Assembly: GCF_024868665.1 (NCBI RefSeq)
Contig: NW_026634130.1
Location: 526-64,525, forward strand
Length of the DNA: 64,000 bases
Source of the DNA: Triplophysa rosa
Taxonomy: Eukaryota > Chordata > Actinopteri > Cypriniformes > Nemacheilidae
Reading direction: 5' to 3'
Below are positions 46,063 through 57,480 of the stretch, in pieces. Every line of letters begins with the position of its first letter. Positions within the stretch are counted from its first letter, which is position 1. Made by a program: the position numbers and the translations under genes. Under the pieces are notes generated by a model. That model had not been told where the DNA came from. It searched no databases and was given only the letters and a program-made list of their open reading frames with translations.

Positions 46063-49000
46063 CCTTCTCTCCATTGAGCACACACACCCGTCATACACAG
46101 GTGTGTAAAGTACTTGAGTAATTACACTTGATTTTCTGTATTATTTTTCATCTGTACTTTACTCTAGTACCATTTTAACTGAAAACATTTTTAAAGAAAA
46201 ATTGTACATTTACTCCCTACAATTTCATTCACGCATGAAAATCATTTTTGCAGGTCATTTTCTTACATTGCTCCTAACAAACCAAACATGTTGTGCTTAT
46301 GCCATTTATTCCGCCAATGAGATTTGTTTAAACATACAATGTTTTGAACCAAACATGTTAATTGTTCCTTGGGAATTGATGACACGCCTCATCAATTACC
46401 ACACGCAGCACCTTGATGAATGCAGTGTAGGAGGGTGTGAATTATGGTAAAGGTTTCGTAAGATTTGAAACACAAAGAATTTAGTCAGATCCAACAAGCC
46501 AGACCCACGGGTCAGACTCGAAACACCAAGGATTTAGTGAGAGCCAAATCGTGTACATGAAGTCGGGCGCGGTAAGCACCCTAGCTCACTACACATTGCG
46601 ACACTGATAACTTATTTTTCTGTGATGTGACAACTGTTTCTTATAAACAACAGACAGAAGCTGTCAGGCCCCGGGTCTGATTCCCTGCCTGTTTTGTTTA
46701 TTCTTTTATGTATGGTCTGTGTCGAGCACATGGTAGAGTTACCACTCACCATGCGCTCGGTCTGTGTATGCCCCGTCCCCTTGTTTCCCCACTTTCTCCT
46801 CTCGCACCGGTTTCTCCTTCTCCTCATCACAGCTCACCTGCTCTCACTCTACTGCTAATTATCTCCCTACTTAAACCTCCTCTGTTCTGCCATATTTCGT
46901 CAGATCGTTAGATTGTCTAGCATCCTCTTGTCTTGAGATTATAACTCTAGTCTTGGATTTATACTCGTATCTTGGATTTATACTCTTGTCCTGGAAACCT
47001 CTTGTCTAGACTGTCTTTGGGGATTACTGACTATCCAGTTTGCACATTTACCTTGTCCAGGCTCCAGCGCTGTTAGTATCCTGCACGGTGCTTCTATGTC
47101 CCCACAGCTGCCCGGACGATCTCACCTCCGTGGCTCATTTCGAGTGGGGAGTCTCGCCAGATCTCTGCTTCCACTTCCAGCGACGAGCTACTGGGGAATC
47201 CGCTGACCTTCATCTGCCTTTCACCCGTGTCCGCGGATTCTCTTCCATCTTGTTAGATTGTGCTAGTGGTTGATCGGGGAGTTATTTCACTCTCTCGCTC
47301 TGGTGGTATTTCTCACGCCGCCTTCAGAAACTCTCCCTCACGGGCATTCGAGAGGCAGGACGATCTTTTGCCCATCGGACTCTTACTCTTGTGGATTACT
47401 CACACCGTCTTCTGAATCTCTCCCTCTCTGGCATTTTGAGAGACTAGACAACCATTTGCCCCGACGGACGCTTACACTCGGGGATTATTCACACCGTCCT
47501 CTGTATCTCTCTATCATGGACGCTTGGGAGACAGGACAATATTTTTCCAAGTGGATTTTCACTCTTGGGGATTATTGTTGTATACGAACTGAGATCATCC
47601 TCTCACCTCTCACCTTGCGAGTCTGAAATCCTTGAGATCGCTATACCTTGTTTTCGCGGCCGAGCGCTCGAGCCTCCATATTAAGACTATCAGGTTATGT
47701 GCTGTGTGTGAGACTGCTTGTATCATTGTCGTTTATGTCTGACTCTTGACTCTGTGATCCTCAATTGAACTTATTAAAAAGAAATCTATCTCCCGCATCT
47801 GTCTCCAGTGTCAGTCGTAACAAGAAGCGACATCTCTGACCTTAGTTTTTAAATATTTTTTAAAGTACATCATGAAAAACACTTCATTTATGTTGTTACA
47901 TATCAGTGCATAAATTTAATATTAATATTACATTTAAATGTTAAGCACATTGTGTTCACTGCAATACATAAAATAAGCATTCTACTGTGCTTCATTTAGT
48001 TTAAGTTCGATCGTACGATTTTGGTTAGACGGCTTCAAAAATTGTGGCTTGATTTCCGGTAAGGGAACATATGCTGCGTCCCAATTCGCCTACTTACACT
48101 ATGCCCTTAAAGTATGTACTGTTTTTGTTATGGAAAAGTATGTCCATTTTAGTGCGCAGCAAAACAAGATGCACGCACTGAGACTAACGTGAAACGGAAG
48201 TGGCTTCTGTTCCCTAGACGACACTGTGATTGTTAACAGTCACAATAATCAAAATACAGCCATTCTTTGCATTTAAGTATGTATTTATTCATCATTTCAT
48301 TTGTAATGTTTACTGTATACTTACATTTATTAATTCAGTGAAGCTTCACTTATTTATTTAATTAATGCAGTGTAGCGTCACTAAACTCGCGGTGAGTTTA
48401 ATTATTAATTTTATTTAATAAGTTTATTATTAATTTTTGTTGTCAAACTGCTTCAGAATACCTGACTTGTAATTTTCAGGTGATCCTGAAGAGCTTGATT
48501 AGCTGGTTAGGGTGTGTTTGATTAGGGCTGGAGTTAAACCAGGGGTGCATTCCAGTCCAAATTGTTACACAGTGTCTATAAATCAACATTATTTCTGCAA
48601 TTCTTCTAATACATTTTATAAGATTTTCTAAAACTGCAGAACACATTTACCTGAAGAGAACACTGTTTTTCAGTTGATTTGTCATGTATCTATAAAACCA
48701 TGAGCAATTTCCAATACCATTTTTAATTTCTTATTACACTCTGAAAAATCAAGATGCTTTACGATGCCATAGAATAACTTTTTTTTGTCTAAACGGTTTT
48801 GTAACTAGGAACCATTAACATCTGAAGAACCTTTCTGTTTTACAAAAGATTATTTGTGGCGAAAAAAAGGTTCTTCAGATTATCAAAAGGTAAGAAAGAG
48901 ATGGTTCTTAAAGAACCTCTGACTGAATGGTTCTTTGTGGAACCAGAAATTATTATATCACATTCAATCACATAGAACAGTGGTTGGGAATATGGCTCTC

Positions 49001-49778
49001 GAGCGACAAGTTGCTCTTTTTTTAAAAATCATGTGGCTCGCCAGGTAGCTTACCTTTTACCAACATTTGATCGTTAAAAAAAACATCATTATACACATAT
49101 GAATATTTCAGGTTGTCCTGGGCAATGCACGCATGCAGTGCTATGCGCAAGCGTCACGACACTAATCAACGGCAAACAACGTTTCTATGGAAATCTCGTC
49201 TCGCGTCCACTGCCCATAGAGCGCGAGCAGTTGAGAAGAGCGAGCGTCATGCTTTTATTGAAAGTTACCCAACAAACATTTGGACGTTTAATGACCGTTG
49301 AAAAGACGTCAGTCCGACACATCCCGTCACGGTTGAAAAATAGTTCGAAAATGAAAGTTGAACGGACGTCTTTGACGTAACTTGGCCGTCATTTCCATGT
49401 CTTTTCTACTCGTCCGTAGACGTCCAACTTTTCCTCTTCTGGACGTGTATTAGATATGTTGCTGCTTAATTTAAGCGTTTATATAAGCCTGCGTTTGACA
49501 TAACCACACACCCATTGTGTAACATCGTGTAACGTAAAATGTCGTAAGGTTTACGTTCCTTAAACTGACATAGTTTCTAAAAAAGTTGAAAATCGGTCCA
49601 GTCTGACCTGAAAGTCTATACAACGTTTTAATCACATGTACATCACAATCAATAACACATTATTTGTGGACTTAGGCAAAAAGAAGTGTTTTAATTTATC
49701 ACAGCATATTTTATAGTGAACATCACATTTTTTTATTGTCTTCCATTTGTTAATCAGCTACTATTCAAACAAGAAAAC
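46063..49778 (+). repeat. Long interspersed unit, copy 2
   Basis: Equals 32914-35819 shifted by 13149 to about 48968. It then continues with a version lacking the 11954-14026 LTR element and the 14274 solo LTR. 49290-49500 carries a gacgtc-rich short element also present at 14027-14263. It ends at the Gypsy 5' LTR. Confidence 0.75.
46662..47822 (+). mobile_element. Long solo LTR, second copy
   Basis: Copy of 33513-34673, including the agaagc duplications; one base difference seen (46859). Confidence 0.85.
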
Positions 49779-49992
49779 TGTGGCGAACCACAAGTAATAC
49801 GAGAGGAGACATTCACCAAGGTACTGTACCTTTAAGGGAGGGAGGAGTTAGTTGAGGAGTGTAGTTCCAATTTGTGATGTGTGTGCTGTTTTTTTGACTT
49901 CACTCACTGTTCAGTGTGAGATATATTAATGTGGAGAGTAAGCGGACCTGACACATCTTCGTTTCTTGTCTCCTCGTTTATTGCACTCCACA
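49779..49992 (+). mobile_element. Gypsy 5' LTR, 214 bp
   Basis: Starts TGTGGCGAAC and ends CTCCACA. It is preceded by aaaac and followed, two bases on, by tggtgaccctgacgcg, a typical Gypsy primer-binding site. Confidence 0.9.
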
Positions 49993-50371
49993 AGTGGTGA
50001 CCCTGACGCGAGTTGGATACGACTGAATTATGTCCACGATGGTAATGAAAATGCTGCTGCTAGCGGCGCGGCTAATGTCGGTGCTACCTGCGCCACCACC
50101 GTCAAATTACCGGACTTCTGGCAGCACAACCCACGGCCGTGGTTTCAACACATCGAGGCCCAGTTCCAGCTGAGAGGAATAACACAGGACATGACAAAAT
50201 ATTTCCACGTGGTAGCAGCCTTAGATGCCTCGATGACAGCCAGGGCTATGGCGCTGTTAGAGGCTCCTCCGGTTGACAGCAAATACGACGCACTCAAAAC
50301 ATTCCTGTTGAAGCTCTTTGAACTGTCGGAGCTGGAGAAAGCAGACCGCCTGCTGTCTCTGAACGGCCTTG
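49993..50371 (+). pseudogene. Ty3/Gypsy gag, N-terminal part
   Basis: The frame reads VKLPDFWQHNPRPWFQHIEA, RGITQDMTKYFHVVAALDAS and PPVDSKYDALKTFLL up to the gap. This is the gag start of a fish Gypsy element. The ATG at 50030 is one base out of frame with this reading, which suggests a small indel near the start. Protease and pol are lost in the gap at 50372-50684. Confidence 0.75.
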
Positions 50372-50684
50372 NNNNNNNNNNNNNNNNNNNNNNNNNNNNN
50401 NNNNNNNNNNNNNNNNNNNNNNNNNNNNNNNNNNNNNNNNNNNNNNNNNNNNNNNNNNNNNNNNNNNNNNNNNNNNNNNNNNNNNNNNNNNNNNNNNNNN
50501 NNNNNNNNNNNNNNNNNNNNNNNNNNNNNNNNNNNNNNNNNNNNNNNNNNNNNNNNNNNNNNNNNNNNNNNNNNNNNNNNNNNNNNNNNNNNNNNNNNNN
50601 NNNNNNNNNNNNNNNNNNNNNNNNNNNNNNNNNNNNNNNNNNNNNNNNNNNNNNNNNNNNNNNNNNNNNNNNNNNNNNNNNNNN
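50372..50684. other. Assembly gap, 313 N
   Basis: The left edge lies in Gypsy gag; the right edge matches 40866 on the far side of the Gypsy 3' LTR. The missing sequence should include most of pol, the 3' LTR and 39488-40865, so the N count understates it. Confidence 0.95.
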
Positions 50685-52843
50685 AAAAACCCTGTTGGTA
50701 AAAGCAAAGATTTGAATTCTGCCTTTAATGTCATCACTCAACGGCAAAGCCCGCCCAGCAGTGGTGACGATCTGCCCTATTTGCTTAGACACAGCCCCAT
50801 GTGGGAAGTACAACAGTCGCCATTGTTAGATCGTCACTGGAGCTACACAATGTCTGCGCCACGGAGGCACTACAGTTGTTTTGTATTAGGATGTACCGAC
50901 CAGCATAACTGTCTTCATAGACTCCCGTAAGCTGAGTTATAGAGAACAGCATGGTTAAATTTCATTTATGAAGGCAATGTCCCGCTGAGAATCGGTAAAG
51001 TATTTCACGTTTCCGCCAATTATTTCATGCCGGACTGCTTCACAAATGAGGGCCAGTACAACGCTGGACTTTCAACGAGGTTGCTACTGAAACTGGGAGC
51101 AACACCAACACTTCGTGCCCAGTCCTCATATCCAGCAGAAGCAGTATCACACCTCATATTGTTGCTGATTAGTCTTTCAAAATTGCTACTCTTAATGGGC
51201 TTGTTATCGCGCTATATTGGTAATGTTGCTAACAATAGAACTACAGCGTCTAACTGTATTTATTGACGCTGCCCTCACATGCTGTCGGGCTTATCGTAAA
51301 CAATACGTAAAGTAAGTGTGACAGTACATGATAGAACAACGTTGAAAGCGTAGTATAACTGTAGTGACGCTAAACTATACCTGCTCAACCTCCATGCAGC
51401 ATTTATTCTCTGGCTCTGTAGTGATTTTACTGCAATTCCCACACGAGCACCTGCACAGCGATTTATACATTATAATGACGGACCGTGCTAATGCTTATCG
51501 ATCACTTGAAGAACGTTAATTTCACAATAACTGCAAAATTACAACTAACCATTCGGAAACGTCCGGTTCAATTCTTAAGGTTGTCACTTCTTCTTGTCTC
51601 TCCATCAGTGTCAGACTCCGGTTCGTACATATAGGGCTGAACACCACTAACAATTACTGACATTTTGATGTTTTGATGTGGCCGGTAAGCATCAGCACGA
51701 GTTCCTGAAACTCCGCCCTCCTCTGGAGCGGGGGCTGGGACGAAAAGCTCATTAACATTTAAAGAGATATAAGCAAAGCCGGTGCGTTTTTACACACACT
51801 CAAAAACGGGCAACTTCAACATTATATAATAAATGATCCGCTGGGTATTTTGAGCTAAAACTTCACATACACACTCTGGGGACACCAGAGACTTATTCCA
51901 CATCCAGTAAAACCATTCGAACAACCTCTCCTTAAATGTACAACATTACTGAATTGCAAATAGTAACGTTATCTGCCACTATTTATAAATACCAATAGCA
52001 TATACCCAGATAGCACAGGTACATCTGTAATATGTCTGCTAAAGATCTGGAGACCTGGAAAACATCTGCTGTGTAAAAACATCTGCTAAACATCTTAGCA
52101 AGAGCTGTTGTACATCCATTCTAAATCATACACATTTTACAGGCATTTTCTAGAGGTCTATATGACATCTGACAGCAGACGTCTCAGATGAGCAAACAGC
52201 ATCTGCCAGATGTCTTGCAGATGAAAATGTAGACATCAAATAGATGTCTGCCCGATGTACGTGTGCTATCAGGGTAACTATAATTTCCACTTAATCCAAA
52301 GAAAATACAGCTATTTTTGGTAAGTGTAAATACTATATCGCTAAGAAATGCTGCTACTTTCACTTTGTGTAAACAGAACCTACTGCTATTTAAACTTAGT
52401 GCAAATAGCCGCAGCCTTATTTTCAAGAGGGTTCAAAACAGCATTTCTGACACTTTATTTTCCAGTTTATTTTTCCAGTTTATTTTTATTTAGATAACAA
52501 GAGAGGAGGAAGTTATTGAGAATGAAGAGGAGTTAATTCGGTATGAAATCAAAATAATCGCGGTGAGCTGCTATTCTTGCACTTTTGTATATTTCAGAAG
52601 AACGTAAAAGCTTTTCATGGGACATCTCTGCTTATGTTTCAGTCAGAATAAAAAAATTTTATGGAATAATGTAAACAGGATAATGTTAGTCTTTAATCTA
52701 ACGAATAAATTTCCACCAGTATAAATGTAGGCATAATCATGTAGATTTCTGTTTTTCAGAAATTTAAGGGTTTTAAAAATGCAAAGGGAATTCAGTATGT
52801 GTAAACATATCAAGATGAAGTTTGATTTGTCAGGTATGGTGAC
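50685..52843 (+). repeat. Second copy of 40866-43023
   Basis: Near identical (offset 9816 to 9820; a 4-base insertion near 51310). It contains the THAP remnant at 50850-51181 and the MITE at 52005-52274. Confidence 0.85.
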
Positions 52844-54056
52844 TGTAACAAAGCTCAAAAAAACGGGAAGGAAAGAGGCGGGAACCGGCGAACATTTAAG
52901 AATAAACTTAAATCAAAAATAAACAAACAATAATACGGAAGTAAAAGGCCACACAAACATAAACACAAAACTTAACATTTACGGGCCCGGTCCTCTCTCG
53001 TCGGCAGTCCCGTCACTCGTCCTCTTATGCTCCCGAGCTCCCCCATGAGGCATGCGGGACCGGTGCGTCTACAGCTGATACTCATTATCACTCACGCCAC
53101 CGGCCCCGCTTTCCTGCCCCACGGCTCTCGTCCCGCCTTCCTCACTACATACCCCCATCGCCCCTCACAGGCCGGGGGTACCACCGCGCCTGTGCTTACT
53201 CCACCGCCGGGGGGCCCCCCTTGAAAGCCCCAGCACCTGGGGGTACGCACCGACGAGACGAGAGAATGGAGCCGGGAGCACCCCGAGCGACAGGGACGAG
53301 AGAGGGGAGAGAGGAAAAAAAATAGTCTGGTTCCCCGACACGCTGTCGTTCGGTCCTCAGCCAGCCGAGAGGCTCTTCCTCGCGGTGCTGTGCGGTGGTG
53401 CTGGACATCGGGGGGACGGCCCGCTCCTCCTCCGCTTCTTGGCGGTGGCTTCTTTGGCTGAGGGTAGCCGGCAGCGAGTTTTCCATTCCCTGCTCCTCCC
53501 CTTTTCCTCGGTGGACGGCAGCAGGCTCCGGCCCACGGCAAACGGCCCGAACTCCTCCGCTCCCTCCTCTATGGCCGCCACCCCACCTCGGCCCAGGAGC
53601 ACGGCAGCGAGGTCCTCGTCCCAGCCGATTCCTCGTGGTCCAGCACCACCGCTTCTCAGCACCGCAATGCCCCTCGGCGGCGAGGGCTCTTCGACAGCAT
53701 GTCCCTCCTTCCTTCCGGGTTTCGGCACCAATGTAGCAAAGCTCAATAAAACGGAAAGGAAGAAGGCGGGAACCGGCGAACATTCAAACACTTTAATAAA
53801 AAAATAAACAAAACACCAGTAAAAACAGGCCGGCAGCCCCTCACGGACGACTGCTGGCCACACGAACTTAAACAAAACGTAACATTTCCGGGCCCGGTCC
53901 TCTCTCGTCGGCAGTCCCGTCACTCGTCCTCTTATGCTCCCGAGCTCCCCCATGAGGCATGCGGGACCGGTGTGCGTACAGCTGATACTCATTATCACTC
54001 ACGCCACCGGCCCCGCATTCCTGCCCAACGGCTCTCGTCCCGCCTTCCTCGCTACA
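52844..54056 (-). mobile_element. TRIM-like non-autonomous LTR retrotransposon, copy 2
   Basis: LTRs are at 52844-53149 and 53732-54056, with a tRNA-Phe-type primer site at 53714-53730 (one mismatch against copy 1). It sits inside the 3' tail of the U2-headed SINE. The flanking bases read (on minus) atcat and gtcac, a diverged 5-bp duplication, and the SINE sequence resumes with catacc on the far side. Confidence 0.75.
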
Positions 54057-54275
54057 ATGATCCATACCCGAAATGTGACCTCTGCATTTAACCCATCCAG
54101 AGAGTAGTGAACACAAGTGGTGAACACACGTACACCCGGAGCAGTGGGCAGCTATCACTGCAGCGCCCGGGGAGCAAGTAGGGGTAAGGTGCCTTGCTCA
54201 AGGGCACCTCAGTTGTTACCCGCCGGCCCTGAGGATCGAACCAGCAACCTTCTGGTCACGAGTCCGACTCTCTAA
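54057..54275 (-). repeat. tRNA-derived SINE body joined to the U2 head
   Basis: Reading on minus, gttagagagtcggactcgtg and the B-box ggttcgatcct (54242-54232) are tRNA-derived; the A-box half is missing. The body gcaaggcaccttacccctac..gctgcccactgctccgggtg follows, then ..gggttaaatgcagaggtcac. The 3' tail continues beyond the inserted LTR element at 52821-52843. Confidence 0.8.
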
Positions 54276-54451
54276 CCTGGAAACACTGCAATACCAGGTC
54301 GATGCGTGGAGTGGGCGGGGCGAGCCCCGCTTCCAGCTCCGCGCTTCAAAAATCCATTTAATATATGGTCCCCATATAGGGGACGTATCAGATATTAAAC
54401 TGATAATAACAGATACTACACTTGATCTTAGCCAGAAGGCCGAGAAGCGAT
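54276..54451 (-). ncRNA. U2 snRNA-derived sequence (nt 1 to about 176), SINE head
   Basis: The minus strand from 54451 begins atcgcttctcggcc and keeps ctaagatcaagtgtagtatc (with the GTAGTA branch-point recognition), the stem with atatattaaatgg, and the Sm-type ATTTTTG. It runs to the terminal stem-loop, ending ..ttccagg. Changes from canonical U2 include cttctggc for cttttggc and gttattatc for gttcttatc. The normal 3' end is replaced by the SINE. It starts at exactly U2 nucleotide 1, as expected of a reverse-transcribed RNA. No convincing snRNA promoter is seen upstream. Confidence 0.85.
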
Positions 54452-54680
54452 GAGAAGATGAAGGCATGTGGCATTAAACTGGACAAGAGGTGATACATGT
54501 TTTCAGGTAAAATCAATTACACCTTTGTGTTTCACATTGAAATAAAATTTACCATGAAATCAAACCTTTTTTACTGGACAAAACTGTTTGTCATAGACCC
54601 ATGAATGAGATGTCAAATCCACGACTTATTAAGGAGAGGTGTGCTATGAATTTCCGTTAACAGTTATAACCCTTGTATAG

Positions 54681-54906
54681 GGACCAATTCTCACTATTAA
54701 CTAGTTGCTTATTAGCATGCATATTTTTAGAATATTGACTGTTTATTAGAAATTATAAAGAACATATTCTGCATGACCATATTCTACATCCCTAATCCTA
54801 CCCAATACCTAAACCTAACAACTATTATATTAACTATTAACCAAATTAGGAGTTTATTGAGACAAACGTCATAATTAATGATTTGTTAATAGCGAGAATT
54901 GGATCT
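54681..54906. mobile_element. Short DNA element with ccaattctcactatta ends
   Basis: The left ggaccaattctcactatta and the right taatagcgagaattgg are inverted copies. The interior contains cattctacatccctaatcct, a widespread fish repeat. Bases 54907-55290 hold other low-copy-looking repeat scraps. Confidence 0.6.
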
Positions 54907-55292
54907 TAAAATAAAGTGTGAGCGAATTTTCCAGTGATTGGGTGTTAATCCGACTAGTGAAAAATCATGGAAAAAATCCCATAGGCTTGACAATGGCATT
55001 ACATTTTTGCAGGGACAAACTGGCCATCTGGAGCACCTGGACTTTCCCCCCACCCTAGCAACCGTACAAACAGCCACCCATGTGTCCGGAACCAACTACT
55101 TCCATACTATATAGTGGCCGAAATTCAGAATGGGGTTATATAGACATTTGGGCGGGCACTTTTATTTTGGTTGACAAACCAGTTTGTGGCCACTCCCTAA
55201 CAACTTACAAGAGTACCCTAGCAACCGTATAGCAATATGAACAAGCCATATCCCAAATCCACAACATCGTACAGACCTGGTTATGCTATATT

Positions 55293-55425
55293 GAAAGCTT
55301 TCCTGTGGCTCATGCCAAGGTCATGGGTTCGAGCCCAGGGGATTGCACATAGTCAGAAACAAATGTATAGTACAATGCAAGTCACTTTGGATAAAAGCAT
55401 CTGCCAAATGCATAAATGTAAACCT
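55293..55425 (+). repeat. tRNA-derived SINE, internally deleted
   Basis: ttcctgtggctcatgccaag, then a B-box (gggttcgagccc), then the tail ctttggataaaagcatctgc. It ends close to where homology with TIMP intron 3 begins (55436). Confidence 0.7.
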
Positions 55426-55535
55426 TGAGCACTTTAGCAACTGCCCAGTGACAAATTTTGCATGGCAAGCAGCACACAAATATAAACATATAAAAATATA
55501 AAAAACAAAGTATAATTTATGCTTTCTTTTTAAAG

Positions 55536-56025
55536 GATACCGGTTTAAACATGATGGGATCATGGTGCAGTGGTGTAACCTTATCAAGCGATGGGACGAT
55601 GAATCCTTAACAGAGCAAGAAAACCTCAAACAAACATATAAGATGGGCTGTAACTGCACGGTAATAAGACAACAACAACTGTCAATTCTGTCATGATTTG
55701 GTTTCAGGCTCTTCATGTTACAGGCTTTGTTATGTGAAACACAAAAGTCAGAATATGACTGAAGAACTATTTCTATAACATAGATAGGCTAGTCAAACAC
55801 GTCACACTCATGTCAATGTCCAACTGTACGTCAGCTCAAACTCATGTCAAACTCTCATCTCCACAGATCTCTACGTGCTTTGGCAGTCCATGTTGTTCCC
55901 AATCTAAGAAAGAATGTACGTGGGAAAAAAATCAAGCAAACAATCTTGTTTTGCGCAGTCGTTATGGAGCACAATTATTCTTTACTGTTTGCAGCTGGTT
56001 CTGTCATCAAAGACATTTTTACTAG
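55536..56025 (+). CDS. Second TIMP-family copy, exons 4 and 5 only
   Basis: Exon 4-like 55536-55660 (acceptor taaag, donor gtaata) reads YRFKHDGIMVQWCNLIKRWD then [20 protein letters not shown]. Exon 5-like 55867-56025 (acceptor ccacag) reads ISTCFGSPCCSQSKKECTW and later VCSWF, ending in a stop. Both frames are open and the phases match the gene at 3997-8194. The 206-bp intron and part of the upstream intron are also similar, so the copy came from DNA duplication, not from mRNA. The middle of exon 5 diverges and lacks YAC. Exons 1-3 are not found in the kilobase upstream, which is full of repeats. Probably a fragment or pseudogene; a gene with distant 5' exons cannot be excluded. Confidence 0.7.
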
Positions 56026-56234
56026 ACATGCTATAATAGAGATGCTGATCTTGCATGTGTTTTACAAGACAGGTGAGCAACTGTTTAGATTCCTTTATTG
56101 ATTATTATCGATGATTATTATATCGATCAACAAAGTTAGTCTTATTGTTTGAATGTCTTTTTCTTATTGTAGCACATGTGTCATGTATATATTTACTGAA
56201 AAAGCAGTTATCGTTTTTAGATCATCTGACTAAG

Positions 56235-56805
56235 TGTAACCGGTCTGTGAGGAGTCACCCCTGGCACAATCAGCGTCGCCATGGAGATGGAGGAAATCAG
56301 AGCAGCACACCTGCCGCCCATCAGCGCCTCGTGCCAAACGGCTATAAAAGCCGCTGGCAATCGCAGGAAGGTGAGCAACGTCTCCAGAGCACAGAGATCA
56401 CACTCAAGCTTTGTTCTTGTGGTTTTTTTCCAGACTTGGACGATTGAGCGAACGACCGGAAGGAACGCCCATCCCGCCCCGCTACTCGCAGCAACTGGAC
56501 AGGCCGGCCCAACGACTCATACCCTCCTCGGCTCTGGAGAGTAACGGATCCGATGATAGGATTGACCCGGCTCCCCAACCCTGTACTTCTTTCGTCTCCT
56601 CCGGGAGGCTATCAATAAACTTACCCTCCGGGGTCATACTCTTTACCTACTGTGTACGTGTCGTTGCTCTGCCTGTCACAGGTCCCACTTGCACCGCTCT
56701 GCACGGGCCTCGATCCGGCGACGGTCCGGATGGGAGACGGGAGCTCTAACGAGGAGGCTAAAGACCAGGAGGCTAAAGACTCTTCACTAGCTGGCCTCCG
56801 TTACA
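56235..56805 (+). mobile_element. Solo LTR, 571 bp, TSD taag
   Basis: Starts TGTAACCGG and ends CCGTTACA, with taag on both sides. The core promoter ggctataaaagcc is at about 56341. The reading frames inside are LTR sequence. Confidence 0.8.
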
Positions 56806-56849
56806 TAAGTACATTCATTTTATGAATTATGTCTAATAATTAAATAAAA

Positions 56850-57105
56850 TCAAGTCATCAAACGCAATAAACATGATTTCTCATTCACGTCTGATTGATT
56901 ATTAGCGGTGGAGTTGAAGACGACAGTTCCGTTCTCCTTCACAACGTCATCAAGATACGCCTTTGTAGTTGTTTTGAACATATCTGTTTTGAATGCGGCT
57001 CTAGCTCTAGCGGCGGATTTTACAAATTGCGCCTTTAAATGCATGAAACAGGATATTTTTCTAATTTCTTTATCTTCGACTTTATTAAAAATGCATACGG
57101 TGTAA
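56850..57105 (-). other. Unrecognised open frame
   Basis: From ATG 57044 (minus): MHLKAQFVKSAARARAAFK, then TTTKAYLDDVVKENGTVVFN and about 20 more residues to a stop. The YLDDVV..N.TVVF stretch faintly recalls the start of a glutaredoxin fold, but there is no CPYC motif. No family is assigned. Confidence 0.2.
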
Positions 57106-57289
57106 CACGTCTAAAAGAACCATATGAAAAATTCCTCTCAAAACTCCAAATAGAAAAAAACTTCACCACAATGTTTAATATGCTGTGAAATTCTAAATTT
57201 TGTGGCTATGCCACGAACGGCCGTGAGACTGGGTTGTCACCAGTGACATGCACAAAATAAAGTATTGCAAAATGTTTTGATCTTTTTAT

Positions 57290-57480
57290 GGTGTTGTTAA
57301 TGTAAAGTATGACTCCAAGGATGTAAAAAGTATTTGAAAATTATACTTAAGTGAAAGTACAGATAATGGGGGAAAATGTACCTAAATTAAAAGTTAAAGT
57401 ATCTAGCTAAAAATATACTTAAGTGAAAGTAAGTACTACATTAAATTGTATTACAAATGTAAAAGTAACAGAATGAAAAG
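57290..57480. repeat. aagtatttgaaaattatacttaagtg-type repeat
   Basis: Two copies of atacttaagtgaaagta (57340, 57414) in an AT-rich block like the ends of fish hAT MITEs. 57600-57700 is a scrap of the same repeat as 11156-11200 (agggaccca.tgtcc). Confidence 0.4.

Noticed and set aside
50145..50813. Long frames across 50372-50684
   Set aside because: Same reason: the frames run through Ns.
54276..54451. Functional U2 snRNA gene
   Set aside because: The 3' end is replaced by SINE sequence, there is no clear snRNA promoter, and a target duplication surrounds the chimera.
56281..56749. Frames of 87-112 codons starting near an ATG with good context
   Set aside because: Contained in a 571-bp solo LTR with taag duplications.
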